Source: Bacteroidales bacterium
Lineage (GTDB): Bacteria > Bacteroidota > Bacteroidia > Bacteroidales > Muribaculaceae
Length of the DNA: 7,183 nucleotides
NCBI GenBank assembly: GCA_004557385.1
Contig: SFEA01000064.1
Coordinates: 1 to 7,183, forward strand
Direction of reading: 5' to 3'
Numbering within the stretch: position 1 is the first letter of the stretch; each line of letters starts with the position of its first letter. Shown piece after piece: positions 5,398 to 7,183 of this stretch. The notes under the pieces are model-generated. The model saw only the letters and a list, made by a program, of their open reading frames with translations. It did no database searches and was not told the origin of the DNA. The position numbers and the translations under genes were made by a program.

Positions 5398-5471
5398 GCG
5401 CTATGCGCCACATCCACTGCCCGCCGCGGCAGGCACAGCTGCCATAACCGGCTGATTTACAAAGCATAGCG
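5398..5471 (+). other. Possible structured leader upstream of the NifU-like gene
   Basis: CGCTATGC (5399-5406) is the exact complement of GCATAGCG (5464-5471). Between them GGCAG (5428-5432) can pair either with CTGCC at 5417-5421 or with CTGCC at 5439-5443, giving two exclusive hairpins. The direct repeat TTTACAAAGCA occurs at 5383-5393 and 5456-5466. It could be a folded 5' leader about 55 bases before the ATG if transcription begins near 5390. The only promoter hint is the imperfect TAATTTTA at 5379-5386. It matches no riboswitch that I know. Confidence 0.3.
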
Positions 5472-5526
5472 AGCGGAATAGGCATACGATTTTAGTAGAA
5501 TTTTTATTATATTAATAAGAACTATT

Positions 5527-6219
5527 ATGGTTTATACACAAGAAGTACAACACATGTGTTGTGTAGCAAAGGGTGCTAACCATCCTTCAGCTCCAATACC
5601 AGAGGAGGGAAAATGGGTTAGAGCAAAAGAAATCAAGGACATTTCCGGTTTTACACACGGCATTGGCTGGTGTGCACCACAACAAGGTGCCTGCAAGCTT
5701 TCCCTGAACGTGAAAGAAGGCGTGATTCAAGAAGCACTTGTCGAAACAATCGGATGCTCGGGTATGACACACTCAGCAGCAATGGCAGCCGAAATTCTCC
5801 CCGGCAAGACCATCCTTGAAGCATTGAACACCGACCTCGTTTGCGACGCCATCAACACAGCAATGCGCGAATTGTTCTTGCAGATTGTTTACGGCCGCAC
5901 ACAATCGGCATTCTCGGAAGGCGGTTTGCAAGTTGGTGCAGCTCTCGAAGACCTTGGCAAGGGTCTGCGCAGCCAAGTAGGTACTATGTTCGGCACACTG
6001 GCAAAGGGCGTACGCTACCTTGAAATGGCCGAAGGCTATTGCACACGCATGGCACTCGACGAGAACAACGAAGTGATTGGTTACGAATTCCTTCACCTTG
6101 GCAAGTTCACCGAAGCCCTCAAGAAAGGAAAGACCCCGGAAGAAGCAATCGAAGCAGCAAAGGGACACTACGGTCGCTTCGACGATGCAGCTAAATATAT
6201 TGACCCACGCAAAGAATAA
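5527..6219 (+). CDS. NifU/IscU-like Fe-S scaffold-related protein
   Basis: A 230-residue protein whose residues about 40-110 match the IscU/NifU N-terminal scaffold fold. FTHGIGWCAPQQGACKLSLN (42-61) is followed by an EGVIQEALVETIGCSG segment and SAAMAAEILPGKTILEALNT. The TIGCSG cysteine (Cys77) sits where IscU has its second ligand cysteine, with the following helix and the PGK turn also in place. Cys49 and Cys56 bracket the first ligand region, and Cys11-Cys12 are extra. I see no equivalent of the third IscU cysteine; YGRTQSAF stands in that area. IscU is about 130 residues, and this longer form carries a C-terminal extension (about 130-230) of unknown role. It is cytoplasmic, with no signal peptide. 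The frame opens with MVYTQEVQHMCC, the usual start of this subfamily. It is the first gene of a tight pair with the GGGtGRT gene, 17 bases away. A direct role in cluster assembly is inferred from fold only. Confidence 0.9.
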   Translation: MVYTQEVQHMCCVAKGANHPSAPIPEEGKWVRAKEIKDISGFTHGIGWCAPQQGACKLSLNVKEGVIQEALVETIGCSGMTHSAAMAAEILPGKTILEALNTDLVCDAINTAMRELFLQIVYGRTQSAFSEGGLQVGAALEDLGKGLRSQVGTMFGTLAKGVRYLEMAEGYCTRMALDENNEVIGYEFLHLGKFTEALKKGKTPEEAIEAAKGHYGRFDDAAKYIDPRKE

Positions 6220-6222
6220 TTT

Positions 6223-6228
6223 AGGAGG
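6223..6228 (+). promoter_or_regulatory. Strong Shine-Dalgarno site of the GGGtGRT gene
   Basis: AGGAGG lies 8 bases before the ATG at 6237 and is a perfect match to the anti-Shine-Dalgarno sequence. No other gene in the window has such a site at a workable distance. It fixes the start and suggests strong translation of the second gene of the operon. Confidence 0.8.
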
Positions 6229-6236
6229 ACAACATT

Positions 6237-7183
6237 ATGGCAATTAGAGAAGTAAAATTTGAATCTCAAGACCGTAGAATGAAGCAAATTCTTGCTGCAT
6301 TGAACGAAAACGGCATTAAAGATATTGAAGAAGCTAATGCTATATGCGAAGCTGCAGGTATCGACCCATATTTGACTTGTGAAGAAACTCAGCCTATCTG
6401 CTTTGAAAATGCAAAGTGGGCTTACGTAGTTGGTGCTGCCATCGCACTTAAGAAGGGCTGCAAGAACGCTGCTGATGCTGCCGAAGCTATTGGCATCGGT
6501 TTGCAATCGTTCTGCATTCCTGGTTCGGTTGCCGACGACCGTAAGGTTGGTTTGGGCCATGGCAACTTGGCTGCTCGCCTTCTCCGCGAAGAAACCAAGT
6601 GCTTTGCATTCTTGGCTGGTCACGAATCGTTTGCTGCTGCCGAAGGCGCAATCAAGATTGCCGCTAAGGCCGACAAGGTGCGCAAAGAACCCCTTCGCGT
6701 AATCCTCAACGGTTTGGGCAAGGATGCTGCTAAGATTATTTCGCGCATCAACGGTTTCACATACGTTCAAACTCAGTTCGACTATTTCACTGGCGAACTT
6801 AAAGTGGTTGAAGAACACCCATATTCAAACGGTCCTCGCGCTAAGGTGAAATGCTACGGTGCCGACGACGTTCGCGAAGGTGTTGCTATCATGTGGAAGG
6901 AAGGCGTTGACGTTTCAATCACTGGTAACTCAACCAACCCGACTCGCTTCCAACACCCGGTAGCTGGCACATACAAGAAGGAACGTGTATTGGCTGGCAA
7001 GCCTTACTTCAGCGTTGCTTCGGGTGGTGGTACAGGTCGTACTCTTCACCCAGATAACATGGCAGCAGGTCCTGCTTCTTACGGTATGACTGACACCCTC
7101 GGCCGTATGCACTCCGACGCTCAATTTGCTGGTTCTTCTTCAGTTCCTGCTCACGTTGAGATGATGGGCTTCCTCGGCATTGG
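6237..7183 (+). CDS. GGGtGRT family protein (3' end outside window)
   Basis: The frame runs open from the ATG at 6237 to the window end, giving 315 complete residues of a family usually a little over 320-330 long, so only a short tail is missing. The naming motif is present as SGGGTGRTLHPDN, with GGGTGR at residues 263-268. Conserved-looking segments include GLGHGNLAARLL (105-116), FLAGHESFAAAEG, ITGNSTNPTRFQHP and HVEMMGFLGIG. Cysteines at 37, 48, 55, 75 and 93 sit in the first third and could bind metal or a cluster, although none forms a classic ferredoxin motif. There is no signal peptide, so it should be cytoplasmic. The biochemical role is not known to me. It follows the NifU-like gene in what appears to be a conserved pair in anaerobes, so a joint Fe-S-related function is plausible. 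Many GCT and GGT codons and a perfect ribosome binding site suggest high expression. Confidence 0.93.
   Translation, partial: MAIREVKFESQDRRMKQILAALNENGIKDIEEANAICEAAGIDPYLTCEETQPICFENAKWAYVVGAAIALKKGCKNAADAAEAIGIGLQSFCIPGSVADDRKVGLGHGNLAARLLREETKCFAFLAGHESFAAAEGAIKIAAKADKVRKEPLRVILNGLGKDAAKIISRINGFTYVQTQFDYFTGELKVVEEHPYSNGPRAKVKCYGADDVREGVAIMWKEGVDVSITGNSTNPTRFQHPVAGTYKKERVLAGKPYFSVASGGGTGRTLHPDNMAAGPASYGMTDTLGRMHSDAQFAGSSSVPAHVEMMGFLGI

Noticed and set aside
5147..5417. Open frames on both strands across the GC-rich intergenic block
   Set aside because: They overlap the terminator and the repeats, are Arg/Pro/Ala-rich, and show no start signal or known domain.

Overview
The window looks like Bacteroidales chromosome, possibly of the Muribaculaceae/Prevotella/Bacteroides kind; no genus is claimed. 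The clues are two copies of the Bacteroidota -7 promoter element (TAnnTTTG, here TATCTTTG), mostly weak ribosome binding sites, a short lipoprotein of Bacteroidota style, WcaF-type acetyltransferases like those of Bacteroides polysaccharide loci, and a NifU/IscU-like gene followed by a GGGtGRT-family gene. Everything here is read by eye, without database searches.

Bases 1-3641 (+) are the 3' end of a surface-polysaccharide (capsule/EPS) locus. In order: the end of an AT-rich family-4 glycosyltransferase (GT4), a broken C-terminal remnant of a second related GT4, an intact GT4 (896-2008), a scar made of an acetyltransferase start joined to a GT4 end (2001-2193), an intact WcaF-type hexapeptide acetyltransferase (2190-2741), and a GC-rich family-2 glycosyltransferase (2817-3641). 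Base composition changes from gene to gene. The two gene remnants show that this locus was assembled by recombination that swapped glycosyltransferase cassettes.

Bases 3642-4069 hold two strong hairpins, the second a terminator, and a complete tRNA-Gly(CCC) on the minus strand with encoded CCA. Bases 4070-5013 hold two divergent genes, a small lipoprotein (-) and a 96-residue protein of unknown function (+). They are separated by about 310 bases carrying two identical -7 promoter elements, a 17-base dyad and a 10-base direct repeat.

Bases 5014-5526 have no convincing gene. They contain a hairpin starting at the base after the upstream stop codon, a rho-independent terminator, a GC-rich repeat-containing stretch, and a possible structured leader. 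From 5527 on is a two-gene operon: an IscU/NifU-like protein lacking some canonical ligands, then a GGGtGRT protein cut by the window end. This pair is the best candidate for a poorly described system. It looks like an Fe-S or metal-related module of unknown function, and no cysteine desulfurase gene is visible beside it.
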